From: Bacteroidales bacterium
GTDB lineage: Bacteria; Bacteroidota; Bacteroidia; Bacteroidales; Marinilabiliaceae
Length of the DNA: 64,000 nt
NCBI GenBank assembly: GCA_024401395.1
Contig: JAKSLD010000014.1
Span: 1 to 64,000, forward strand
Direction of reading: 5' to 3'
The position numbers and the translations under genes were made by a program. A model generated the notes under the pieces. That model was given only the letters and a program-made list of their open reading frames with translations, ran no database searches and was not told the DNA's origin. Of this stretch, positions 1 through 8,800 are shown piece after piece. Positions within the stretch are counted from its first letter, which is position 1, and every line of letters begins with the position of its first letter.

Positions 1-24
1 AATCATTTCACTAATCTTTTCCAT
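1..24 (-). CDS. 5' end of next gene after hsdM (partial)
   Basis: An ATG at 22-24 on the minus strand opens a frame (MEKISEMI) that runs off the window edge. It lies 13 nt after the hsdM stop codon, on the same strand, so it is probably the next gene of the restriction operon. A specificity subunit (hsdS) or an accessory gene is usual at this place. Only eight codons are visible, so the product cannot be named. Confidence 0.4.
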
Positions 25-37
25 ACATTATTATACA

Positions 38-1597
38 TTAAAGATTAGCGATGATTTCATCCACACGCTGGCGCAGAGTGTTTCCTTCAGCGACGATATC
101 AGCGAGGGAGGTATTCAGGGCATCGATATCTATTTTCTCTCGCTTATCCTCCTGCTCGACATAGGAAGAGACAGAAAGATTGCAGTCGTTGGCTAGGATA
201 TCTGTGTTGTTGACAAGTCGTGCCTTGTATTGGACATCCTCGCGGTTGTGATATTCATTGAAGATGGTATCAAGATTATCTTCTGTCAGTAGATTCTTGT
301 TGCCATTCTTTATATAATCATCACTTGCATCAATGAAAAGGATAGAGTTATCAGCCTTGCTCTTCTTAAGAACTATGATACAAGTGGCAATGCCTACACC
401 AAAGAAGAGGTTAGAAGGCAACTGGATAACAGTATCGACATAGTTGTTCTCGACAAGATACTGACGTATCTTCTGCTCTGCCCCACCCCTATACAATACA
501 CCAGGGAACTCTACGATAGCTGCCGTGCCAGTGGTAGAGAGGTTGTAGAGCATGTGCATAGTAAAGGCAAGGTCGGCCTTAGTCTTAGGCGCGAGAACAC
601 CAGCTGGAGAAAAGCGGTCGTCGTTGATAAGCAGCGGATTATCGTCACCTGCCCAGCGAGTAGAGTAAGGCGGATTGCTGACTATAGCATCGAAAGGAAT
701 CTCGCCAAGATGCTTCGGCTCGATAAGAGTATCACCCAGCTGTATGTCGAACTGATTAAAAGGCACATGGTGGAGGAACATATTGATACGGCAAAGGTTG
801 TAGGTAGTAATATTTATCTCCTGACCAAAGAAAGATACCCCCCTTGCCTTATCAGGGCCAAGCACCTTAGCAAATTTAAGAAGCAAAGAGCCAGAGCCAC
901 ACGCAGGGTCATAGACCTTAGATATTCTGCTCTTACCATCACACGCTATGCGAGCAAGAAGTTCAGCCACCTCCTGAGGGGTAAAGAACTCGCCACCACT
1001 CTTACCTGCATTGCTCGCATACATAGTCATGAGGAACTCGTATGCATCGCCGAAGGCATCAATCTGGGCATCGCGGAGATCACCACCAAGATTCATCTGA
1101 CCGATATTCAGCATAATCTTGGCAAGCAGTTCGTTGCGCTTTGCGGTAGTAGTACCAAGTTTCGGGCTATTCACGTCGATATCACTGAACAGACCCTTCA
1201 TATCCTGCTCACTCTCAGTACCGATAGCCGAACCCTCTATATTCTTGAATATGGTAGCAAGAGTTATATTAAGGTCATCATTACTCTCAGCATTAGCCGC
1301 AACATTACGGAACAACTCAGAAGGATAGATGAAATAACCCTTCTCATCGATGGTCGACTTACGTATCTCCTCGTCGATCTCATCATCCTTTACGTCCGTA
1401 GCATAGTTGAAACCCGAGTTGCCAGCCTCCTCCTCGGCGGCATTGAGGTGGGCGGTCAAATCCTCACTGATAAAACGGTAGAAGAGAAAACCAAGGATAT
1501 AGTTCTTGAAATCCCAGCCATCGACACTACCACGAAGGTCGTTGGCTATAGCCCAAATAGTACGATGCAGTTCCGCACGCTCCTGATCTTTGCTCAT
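38..1597 (-). CDS. hsdM: Type I restriction-modification DNA methyltransferase subunit M
   Basis: Transfers a methyl group from S-adenosylmethionine to adenine in the host recognition site; works in a complex with HsdS (specificity) and HsdR (cleavage). The 519 residues match the normal HsdM length. Visible parts: helical HsdM N-terminal domain (about 10-130), AdoMet motif I DPACGSGS at 230-237, and the N6-adenine methyltransferase motif NPPY at 308-311, all intact. Neither hsdS nor hsdR is in the window; they probably lie beyond position 1. The ATG at 1597 is preceded by a perfect inverted repeat (1604-1611 / 1627-1634). A long antisense frame over this gene is a shadow. Identification is secure; activity depends on partners not seen. 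Confidence 0.95.
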   Translation of the reverse strand: MSKDQERAELHRTIWAIANDLRGSVDGWDFKNYILGFLFYRFISEDLTAHLNAAEEEAGNSGFNYATDVKDDEIDEEIRKSTIDEKGYFIYPSELFRNVAANAESNDDLNITLATIFKNIEGSAIGTESEQDMKGLFSDIDVNSPKLGTTTAKRNELLAKIMLNIGQMNLGGDLRDAQIDAFGDAYEFLMTMYASNAGKSGGEFFTPQEVAELLARIACDGKSRISKVYDPACGSGSLLLKFAKVLGPDKARGVSFFGQEINITTYNLCRINMFLHHVPFNQFDIQLGDTLIEPKHLGEIPFDAIVSNPPYSTRWAGDDNPLLINDDRFSPAGVLAPKTKADLAFTMHMLYNLSTTGTAAIVEFPGVLYRGGAEQKIRQYLVENNYVDTVIQLPSNLFFGVGIATCIIVLKKSKADNSILFIDASDDYIKNGNKNLLTEDNLDTIFNEYHNREDVQYKARLVNNTDILANDCNLSVSSYVEQEDKREKIDIDALNTSLADIVAEGNTLRQRVDEIIANL

Positions 1598-1603
1598 AAT
1601 AGA

Positions 1604-1634
1604 ATTAGATAATTAGCTCAGCTGACTATCTAAT
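1604..1634. promoter_or_regulatory. Inverted repeat at the hsdM start
   Basis: ATTAGATA (1604-1611) and TATCTAAT (1627-1634) form a perfect 8-bp inverted repeat around a 15-nt loop, only 6 nt upstream of the hsdM start codon. In mRNA it would fold over the ribosome entry region; as DNA it could be an operator. Either reading would regulate the methyltransferase. Inferred from symmetry and position only. Confidence 0.4.
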
Positions 1635-1664
1635 ATGAACATGGCTTTAGTGTCGGGGCACAAA

Positions 1665-1902
1665 GAAGGCCGTGAGCCCTCTTACGGTATTCCAAGGCCA
1701 AGCTACCAACCAGAACCTCTCACCCAATGTAAAGATAAATGCTCACGACCATACGGTCGCAAACATCACTCTATCGCTGTATTGGGTGATTGGCTTTGTG
1801 TAGCTATATGCCAAAAGCCAACCATCATTGTTGTGGTTATATTCTGGAAACTTAAGTTGGTAGCTTGTTCTGGAATACCACAATGATAGCCGATGCTGCT
1901 AT
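1665..1902. ncRNA. Candidate structured RNA upstream of hsdM, unclassified
   Basis: Nested perfect complements are packed in about 240 nt: GGTATTCCA 1686-1694 with 1871-1879; AAGCTACCAAC 1700-1710 with 1856-1866; CACCCAAT 1721-1728 with 1781-1788; CGACC 1746-1750 with GGTCG 1755-1759; TTGGCTTT 1790-1797 with AAAGCCAA 1814-1821; ATAGC 1886-1890 with GCTAT near 1898-1902. A further hairpin, CCGTGAG with CTTACGG (1681-1687), pairs through one G-U only if read on the plus strand. A TAnnTTTG promoter box on the minus strand (1975-1982) favours the minus strand. The rod of about 195 nt has the size of a 6S RNA, but no 6S, tmRNA, RNase P or SRP signature is recognised. It could also be a palindromic mobile remnant. 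Confidence 0.4.
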
Positions 1903-1974
1903 GTTATATGTAATTTATTTCTTTATTGTCTTTAGTAATCTATTGATTTAGTATAAACAATTACCCATATAAGG

Positions 1975-1982
1975 CAAAGGTA
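1975..1982 (-). promoter_or_regulatory. -7 box TACCTTTG, candidate promoter for RNA/hsdM
   Basis: The minus strand reads TACCTTTG, a perfect match to the Bacteroidetes -7 consensus TAnnTTTG, just downstream of a terminator that would isolate it from the arabinan operon. Transcription would start near 1968 and run through the folded region into hsdM. No well-spaced -33 TTTG is seen. Confidence 0.4.
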
Positions 1983-1997
1983 TGTAAAAAAAGGGAT

Positions 1998-2035
1998 AAA
2001 AAAAACCTCAAAGTAGGTTTGTTGCTACTTTGAGG
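1998..2035 (-). terminator. Rho-independent terminator, minus strand
   Basis: CCTCAAAGTAG (2006-2016) and CTACTTTGAGG (2025-2035) form a perfect 11-bp stem with an 8-nt loop. On the minus strand it is followed by eight T (1998-2005). The operon upstream already has its own terminator at 2251-2283, so this one is either a second stop or ends a small transcript from 2040-2250. Confidence 0.8.
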
Positions 2036-2078
2036 TAATGGGAATTGATGTTATTGGAGAAGCGGAACAAGGGGCTTT

Positions 2079-2155
2079 GAGAGTAGCGGATGGGTATACG
2101 CTGGGTATATTCTGCGTATATGCTGGTCCCTTGTTCATCGTAATTTTTTTATTTT
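2079..2155 (+). repeat. 11-bp-period array A with conserved cap
   Basis: Tandem 11-bp units, clearest at 2094-2104, 2105-2115 and 2116-2126 (GTATACGCTGG, GTATATTCTGC, GTATATGCTGG), lead into the cap CCCTTGTTCATCGTAATTTT at 2128-2147 and a T-rich end. The same cap occurs at five other places in the window. Array B follows without a gap. Confidence 0.75.
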
Positions 2156-2231
2156 GTACACTCGGACTAGACTCGGGCTAGACTCGGGCTAGACTCGGAG
2201 AAGACCCTTGTTCATCGTAATTTTTTTATTT
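2156..2231 (+). repeat. 11-bp-period array B with conserved cap
   Basis: Four tandem units of 11 bp (2160-2170, 2171-2181, 2182-2192, 2193-2203), two of them identical (ACTCGGGCTAG), run into the cap CCCTTGTTCATCGTAATTTT at 2205-2224. Unit text differs from array A although period and cap are the same. With array A it fills most of the space between the structured RNA and the arabinan operon terminator. Confidence 0.8.
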
Positions 2232-2250
2232 GTGGGCTTGAGTGGAGGAT

Positions 2251-2283
2251 AAAAAAAGAGGCGCTGCTGGTGAGCAACGCCTC
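2251..2283 (-). terminator. Terminator of the arabinan-utilisation operon
   Basis: GAGGCGCTGCT (2258-2268) pairs with AGCAACGCCTC (2273-2283), one mismatch, GGTG loop, followed on the minus strand by seven T (2251-2257). It lies 6 nt past the GH43 stop codon and would end the four-gene operon. Confidence 0.88.
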
Positions 2284-2289
2284 TTGTGT

Positions 2290-3999
2290 TTAGTCGATTT
2301 TCTTACCCCAATAGGTCTTGTTGATAGACTTTTCGGTACCGGCGTAGACGATAGTGACTTCGCGAGGAGAAGACTCCCAGTCGAGCTCACGTTCAACGCA
2401 AACTACGACATTTCCGAGAGTAAGATACTTCTTCTCGGCATCGAAACTCCACTTGCCTGTGAGGGCACCCTTCATTGTACCATCGGCTTCAAGAACGAGA
2501 GCCTCAGCCTGATCCTGCTTTTCGAAATTATATCCAAGATTGATATGCTCCCAAGTACCTACGAGTTCATCGGCAGTAATAGGCTTATTACTCTCGTAGT
2601 GAGCATAACGTTCAGGGAGAGCTATAGGCCAGAGATCGTCGAGGTTATTAGGAGAAGAAGGACACCACACCAGGCGGCGTACGTGACCCATCATGATAGC
2701 ATTAGAATAAGCGTTACCGCCGACATTCTGAGGGAGACGACCCTGCGACATATAGAACCACTCACCAGAGCGATTCTGGAATGCGCACATATGAGAGATA
2801 CCAACCCAGCCATAGCCACGAGAGAACTTATAAGGGTGAGTAACGATTGGGAAGCAATCGCCTCCAGTTGTAATATCTACGCCACGGATATCCACATAAG
2901 GGCCATCGATATTACGGCTACGAGCCACGCGAGTATTATATGGGACATCCAGTCCGTCGTAAGCCATAAAGAGGTAGTAGTAACCATCCTTGTATATTAC
3001 CTCAGGAGCCTCGCTACCCTGCCAACGGCAATAAGACTTACCGGTAGGGATACGAGTAGCCACGCGCTTACCATAACGAGCCTGAAGAGCCTCGGCATTA
3101 TCTGCATAAGGGAGGCCAAGCTCATGGTCGGGCTTACCAGTAGAAGGATCAATCTTCAAGAGAGCGAAGCCAGAATGCCAAGAACCATGGATGAGATAAT
3201 GGTCGCCTTCGGGAGTTACTATATAAGTAGGGTCGATAGCATTATAGAAGAAATAAGCATCAGCCCAGCTATTGTTTCTTGCACGAGAAAAATCCTTACC
3301 CTTATCAGAAGAAGAGCAAGTCACGAAACCGAGGTCCTTCCAGTTGCCATTAGCAGGGTCAGTAGACTCACACACGCCGATGAAAGCACGTTCGGACCAA
3401 CTGCCATCGAAAGGTTCAGAAATTCTTTTACCCGACTTGATATAATTATCAATGACGATAGAATAGTACATACGGAGTTTTACCTGACCGTCGACAGAAA
3501 TACGGCGGACAACAGGAGCCCAGAAACCGAAAGAGATATTCTGCTTCTCTATCGGGTCGAGATTCATACTCTCGCGGATTTCGTTCAACTTAGTAACGAC
3601 CCAAGCTGGAGCATCGTTCAGAGGGCCAGGCACCCACTCCCAGTTTACGAGATCCTTAGAGCGCTTACCTTGGAAATGCTTACCGCGAGGAGCCTTTTCG
3701 TGCTCATTGCCATAAGAAGCGTCTGTGCCATACATATAATAATAGCCATCATAGTAAGCTACAGAAGGGTCATGGACATTAGCGAGGTTCCACTTATCGT
3801 GATTATTCCAACCTGCGATAGAGGCATAATCATCCTGATATGTAGGAATCTTGAAATCGTAAGGTTCGTCCTCTTCATCGGTTATATCAACATCTGGCTT
3901 CTGACCGCCAGTCTTGATGCCCTCTGGCTCATCCTCGCCACAAGAAGAGAATGAAAAAGCGACCAGAATGGCGAAAAGAGATAGTAACTGTTTCTTCAT
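2290..3999 (-). CDS. GH43 endo-1,5-alpha-L-arabinanase lipoprotein
   Basis: Likely cleaves alpha-1,5-arabinan, a pectin side chain, at the cell surface. A signal peptide ends in a lipobox with Cys20 (SFSSC). The five-bladed GH43 fold is marked by the catalytic base in HDPSV (Asp77), the modulating Asp in NAIDPTY (about 256) and the general acid in the SEAPEV segment (about 330-333). The last 90 residues look like the small C-terminal beta domain common in Bacteroidetes GH43 arabinanases. The ATG at 3999 is preferred; a frame extension to 4005 would need TTG. It is last in the operon, after susD, and is the only enzyme in it, so further arabinan enzymes and the regulator must be elsewhere. The exact GH43 subfamily is not certain. 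Confidence 0.88.
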   Translation of the reverse strand: MKKQLLSLFAILVAFSFSSCGEDEPEGIKTGGQKPDVDITDEEDEPYDFKIPTYQDDYASIAGWNNHDKWNLANVHDPSVAYYDGYYYMYGTDASYGNEHEKAPRGKHFQGKRSKDLVNWEWVPGPLNDAPAWVVTKLNEIRESMNLDPIEKQNISFGFWAPVVRRISVDGQVKLRMYYSIVIDNYIKSGKRISEPFDGSWSERAFIGVCESTDPANGNWKDLGFVTCSSSDKGKDFSRARNNSWADAYFFYNAIDPTYIVTPEGDHYLIHGSWHSGFALLKIDPSTGKPDHELGLPYADNAEALQARYGKRVATRIPTGKSYCRWQGSEAPEVIYKDGYYYLFMAYDGLDVPYNTRVARSRNIDGPYVDIRGVDITTGGDCFPIVTHPYKFSRGYGWVGISHMCAFQNRSGEWFYMSQGRLPQNVGGNAYSNAIMMGHVRRLVWCPSSPNNLDDLWPIALPERYAHYESNKPITADELVGTWEHINLGYNFEKQDQAEALVLEADGTMKGALTGKWSFDAEKKYLTLGNVVVCVERELDWESSPREVTIVYAGTEKSINKTYWGKKID

Positions 4000-4092
4000 C
4001 GTCAATTGTTGTTATGCATAAGGATGGGAAAATAAAAGCTTCCACACAGATGTTACGAGTGTGGAAGCCTTTATGTTTATTATTCTACAGTA

Positions 4093-5838
4093 TTATTTTA
4101 CTACAGGGTGTACCTTGTAGCCATGAGAAGCGAAGTCATCTGTATTATCCTTCTCAGTCTCAGAGTTAGCAGAATTACCTACGAGGTTCTTGTTCTGGTC
4201 GAGAGTATTCTGATAGATTGGGAAATACTCGTGGCCAGGGATATAGTTATCCATAGAACACTTAGTGATAGTCTCGCCCTCAGCAGAGTTCTTGTAAGAA
4301 TAAGTAGTATGCTCAGCGAGCTGCTTACGACGTGAGCCATCGTAGAAGAAGCCCCAACGGATAAGATCGATACCACGGCCATACTCGCAACCGAACTCCT
4401 TTGGACGCTCTACGTTAGCGATCTGCTCGAAGAGAGCATCAGCTGTAGGGAAGTCAGCAAGCTTGAGGTCGGCGAGAGTAGCACGACGACGAACCTGGTT
4501 GATATAGTCGATAGCAGTCTGTGTAGGACCATTGATCTCATTCTCGCACTCAGCAGCGCGGAGGAGAACATCAGAGTAACGCATGAGACGGAGGTTGACG
4601 CCACAAGAAAGACCAGTAGCGATCTTGTTGTAGATGTTCATACGTGCGTTAGTATTCTTAGCAATAGAGATAGAACCGAGAGCGCCTGCGTTAACGGCTG
4701 GAGTCTCTGTAATATCAGTCTGGTATACAGTATTGCAACGAGGGTCGCCATTAGGATAAGCGGCAGTCTTAACACCTGTATAGTTATCATACTCCTTCTC
4801 GTAAGAAACGAGAGTCCAGTAGAGACGTGGATCGAGGCGGTCGTCAGTTGTACGCTCACGCTTGAACTCGTTGTACAACCAATCAGCACCAGCGAGGTCG
4901 GCCCAAGAGTTGAATACGTAAGAAGCGTAGTTAGACTCAACAGCATGACCCTGAGTAGCATCCTTAGTCATATTTACTGGAGTCCATTCAGCCTCAGTAC
5001 CCTGCTTGCCATAGTCGAGGAACTGTACCTCGAAGAGAGACTCAGCGTTGTTCTCTGAAGCACCCTCGCGGCAGTTGTCGCCATAATCAGCCATAAGCTC
5101 ATAGTGACCATACTTACCAGCGATGATATCCTTAAGAACTGTATAAGCCTCAGCGAACTTGTGGCGGAACATAAGAGCACGTGCATAGAAACCAGCAGCA
5201 GCGCCGCAAGTAGCACGACCCTGAGCCCACTCGCCACCCTTATCGCGAGAAGGGAGGATAGTCATAGCCTCAGCGAGATCAGCCTCGATAAGATCGAAAA
5301 CCTCATCCTGAGAAGCATTCTTAGCATAAGTACCCTCGAGAGTAGAATAAGCATCGTAGCTTGTGTACAATGGGATATTCTGGAAATAAGCTGAAAGGTG
5401 GAAGTTCATCAAAGCACGGATGAAGAGAGCCTGACCCTTGATCTGCTTATAAGCATCCTCAGAAAGCTTAGCCGACTCAACATACTTGAGAACGAAGTTA
5501 GCACGGTTTACGCCATGGTATGAGTCACGCCAGATCCACTGACCGATCTCATCACCAGCACCTACATTGAGGTTATCGAATGGGAGATACCATACCTGAG
5601 AAGCGTTCCATACCTCGTCGCCACGTACGGCATCCATTGTATAACCAACGCGGGCGAAAGTACCCTCGAGGCGAATACGGTTGTAGCAAGCGATGACAGC
5701 CTCCTGGAGTTCAGCCTCATTGTCACCGAAATCTGCTGTTGTCTGGTAGTTAGGATTCTTGACGTCGAGCTGATCCTCGCAAGCTGTGAATCCAAGCATG
5801 AGAGAGCATGCTGCCAGAGCTATATTGATTCTTTTCAT
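4093..5838 (-). CDS. SusD/RagB-family glycan-binding lipoprotein
   Basis: Outer-membrane lipoprotein that caps the partner SusC channel and captures oligosaccharides. Lipoprotein signal with Cys20 (GFTAC). The 581 residues show the SusD pattern: an N-terminal TPR-like part (RIRLEGTFARVGY..., RALMNFHLSAYFQNIPL) and the C-terminal SusD signature with RYSDVLLRAAECENEI and INQVRRRATL. Start ATG at 5838 is chosen; extension to 5847 would use TTG. It lies 24 nt after susC, as is usual for susCD pairs. The downstream GH43 suggests arabinan or arabino-oligosaccharides as ligand, which is inference from context. Confidence 0.95.
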   Translation of the reverse strand: MKRINIALAACSLMLGFTACEDQLDVKNPNYQTTADFGDNEAELQEAVIACYNRIRLEGTFARVGYTMDAVRGDEVWNASQVWYLPFDNLNVGAGDEIGQWIWRDSYHGVNRANFVLKYVESAKLSEDAYKQIKGQALFIRALMNFHLSAYFQNIPLYTSYDAYSTLEGTYAKNASQDEVFDLIEADLAEAMTILPSRDKGGEWAQGRATCGAAAGFYARALMFRHKFAEAYTVLKDIIAGKYGHYELMADYGDNCREGASENNAESLFEVQFLDYGKQGTEAEWTPVNMTKDATQGHAVESNYASYVFNSWADLAGADWLYNEFKRERTTDDRLDPRLYWTLVSYEKEYDNYTGVKTAAYPNGDPRCNTVYQTDITETPAVNAGALGSISIAKNTNARMNIYNKIATGLSCGVNLRLMRYSDVLLRAAECENEINGPTQTAIDYINQVRRRATLADLKLADFPTADALFEQIANVERPKEFGCEYGRGIDLIRWGFFYDGSRRKQLAEHTTYSYKNSAEGETITKCSMDNYIPGHEYFPIYQNTLDQNKNLVGNSANSETEKDNTDDFASHGYKVHPVVK

Positions 5839-5862
5839 ATCTGTCAATATTGATATTAAACG

Positions 5863-8800
5863 TTAGAATGAGAAGTTAAGACCAGCCATGATAGTACGTG
5901 GAGAAGGGTACGAACAGTAGTTGTAACCTGGAGTAAATGTACCACCTGCGAAGTCGATATTGTAACCCTTATACTTTGAGAATGTATGGAGGTTCTGAGC
6001 AGAAACATACAAGCGTACGTTGCTTACTACATCGTGGAACCACTCATTCTTGAAGTTGTAACCGAGCTCGATATTAGCAATCTTGAGGTAAGAACCATTC
6101 TTGAGGAAACGGTCGCTGAAAGTATTAGAAGTAATAGGAGCTGTTGTAGAGTACATAACTCTAGGAGTATTAGAGTTGCTGTTCTCTGGAGTCCAAGCAT
6201 CGAGGAGATCCTTACTACGGTTAGAAAGACCGCCGAACTGATGGATAGCCATATCGATATGGTCGAGTGCCTTGAATCCTGCTGCACCGAATGTAGCTAC
6301 AGAGAGGTCGAGACCATTCCACTCTACACGTGCGTTGAGACCGAAGTTAACCTTTGGAAGACCACTACCGAGGAATACACGGTCGTCCATATCAATGTCA
6401 CCGTCGCCATCAGTATCCTTGTAAGCGATATCGCCGAGTTCAGCACCCTGCTGGAATACTACCTTGCCATCGCTGTTTACGCGGTTGTTGAGCTGCTCAT
6501 TGTTCTTGATTACGCCCTCTGAGATGAGACCGAAGAAACGACCTACCTCATCACCTACCTCTGTACGGCAGTAGCCATCGTTCTGTGAATCAGCATCACC
6601 GAGAGATGTTACCTTGTTCTTGAGAGTAGAGAGGTTAGCAGAAACCTCGTACTTAACAGGGTGATCATTGTTGCGGTATGTTACAGCGAACTCGAGACCT
6701 GAGTTCTCCATTGTAGCAGCGTTCATAGTAACACGATCGTTACGAACACCTGCCTCAGCAGGAACAGCTACGCCATAGAGAAGATCCTCAGAAACTGCCT
6801 TGTACCAATCTACATTGAACTCCAAGCGGTTGTTGAACAAACCGAGGTCGAGACCAACGTCTGTAGACTTTTTCTTCTCCCACTTGATAGCAGTATTTAC
6901 ATAATCAGTAAGAGATGAACCTACAACTACATTACCGCCGAAGCTGTATGAGTAGTCGCCACGACCCATTGTAGACATATACTGATACTCACCGATATTC
7001 TCGTTACCGAGTACACCATAAGAACCACGAACCTTCAAGAGATTGATTACGCTGTTGTCTACTGGGAAGAAATCCTCACGGTCGATACGCCAACCTGCAG
7101 AGATTGAAGGGAAGATATCGAAGCGGTCCTCAGAAGAGAGACGTGATGAACCATCTCGACGAACAACACCAGAAAGGAGGTACTTACCATCGAAGTCGTA
7201 GTTAAGACGACCGATGAAAGAAGCGATTACGTGCTCAGACTCATATGTGCCTGCGTTAGTCTCCTTGGCATTGTTGAGCTGGAGGTAGTATGGCTCTGAC
7301 ATCTCATAGCCTGTACCTGTAAGTGTATGATAACGTTCACGCTGGAATGTCTGACCAACGACTACGTTTACGTGATGGAGCTCAGCGAACTTGCCGTCGT
7401 ATGTAAGAGTATTCTCTACGAGGAAGTCCTGATTGTTGCGATAACCCTCTGTAAAAATCTCATACTGCTTGTCAAGTGTCGCCTTGTTCGACTGGAAGAA
7501 CGAAGGAACGAAGTTCAAGTCCTTGCAGATTGTCTTATTCCAAGCGAGGTTGAGAACGTAGTTGAGCTTATGGTTGTCATTCTTATGACCAATCATATCC
7601 ATAAGGTCGAAGTTGAGTGTACCTGTGAGGGCAACACGGTCAACATCTGTACGACGCTCGAGAAGTTCGTTAAGGAGAAGTGGGTTAGTCATCTGGACAT
7701 CACCATGAGCTCCTGTGTAGTATGTACCATAACCGAATGAATCGTACTGGTAGTTAACAGCTGATGGATAATACTTATCAAGACACCATGTTGAAGGATC
7801 CTTTGCCTTAATTGAAGGAGGCATAAACATAGCTGCAAGGATAACTGGGCCACCAGAACCGTTGGAAAGACCGTTTACATACTCATTAGCATTAGAGAAC
7901 GCCATGTTGTTCTGCTTGCTGTGAGAATAAACAACGCTAGTCTTGATATTAAGGAACTTAACATCCATTGTGTTGTTCAAGCGTGCTGTGAAACGATCGT
8001 AGTTAGGACCAGCACCTACAATAGTACCATCCTGACCGAAGTAGTCAAGTGAAAGGTTGTATGTATTGCTTGCACCACCACCTGAGAGGTTCAAGTTATG
8101 GTTCTGACGAATACCTGTCTTGTAGAGTTCATCGAACCAATCTGTATCTACACCCTGGATATAATCCTTATACTCTTGTGTAGACTTATCATAACCTGCT
8201 GGAAGAGCATCGCCTGAGTTCTTGCATGCCTGAGTAAGGTACTGACCATACTCCTCTGCATTCATTACGTCGTATACGCCGCTCTGGACTTTATCCATAC
8301 CGACATAACCACGGTAATCAATGCGCATTGGCTGATCTTTCTTACCCTGCTTTGTTGTGATGATAATCACACCGTTAGCAGCACGTGAACCATAGATAGC
8401 AGCTGCAGATGCATCTTTCAACACCTGAATTGTCTCAATATCGTTTGGTGAGAAGTCGCGGATTGTTGTTCCCATTGGAACACCATCGATAACGTAGAGA
8501 GGTGCTGTAGAACCGAAAGAACCCAAACCACGGATACGTACCGAAGGATCTGCACCAGGCTGACCGTCTGTTGTAATGTTTACACCAGCAACCTTACCTT
8601 GGAGCATGGTAGACATATTCGAGTTTGATACTTTCTTCATCTCGTCTGCGTCTACGATAGCTACAGAACCTGTAAGGTCAACCTTACGCTGTGTACCATA
8701 ACCTACGACTACGATATCATTCATCTCGAAGCTCTCGCTCTTAAGAACGATAGTACCGAGATTGGTCTGGCCATTAACAACTATCTCTGCGTTCTCATAA

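Noticed and set aside
1611-1640. TTAGCTCAGCTG resembles a tRNA D-arm
   Set aside because: No acceptor stem, anticodon arm or GGTTCGA-type T-arm follows; the text is part of the inverted repeat before hsdM.
1635-1886. 83-codon plus-strand frame over the folded region
   Set aside because: The region is dominated by nested inverted repeats; the peptide has no conserved text, no promoter and no neighbour context.
1665-1902. 6S RNA, tmRNA or RNase P RNA
   Set aside because: Size fits 6S only roughly, and none of the conserved text of these RNAs is recognisable, so no family name is given.
2079-2231. CRISPR array
   Set aside because: Units are contiguous with an 11-bp period and no spacers; no cas genes are present.
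2242-3954. Long plus-strand open frame (570 codons) opposite the GH43 gene
   Set aside because: It mirrors the GH43 frame; the translation has no domain, signal or conserved text, while the minus strand has a full GH43 enzyme.
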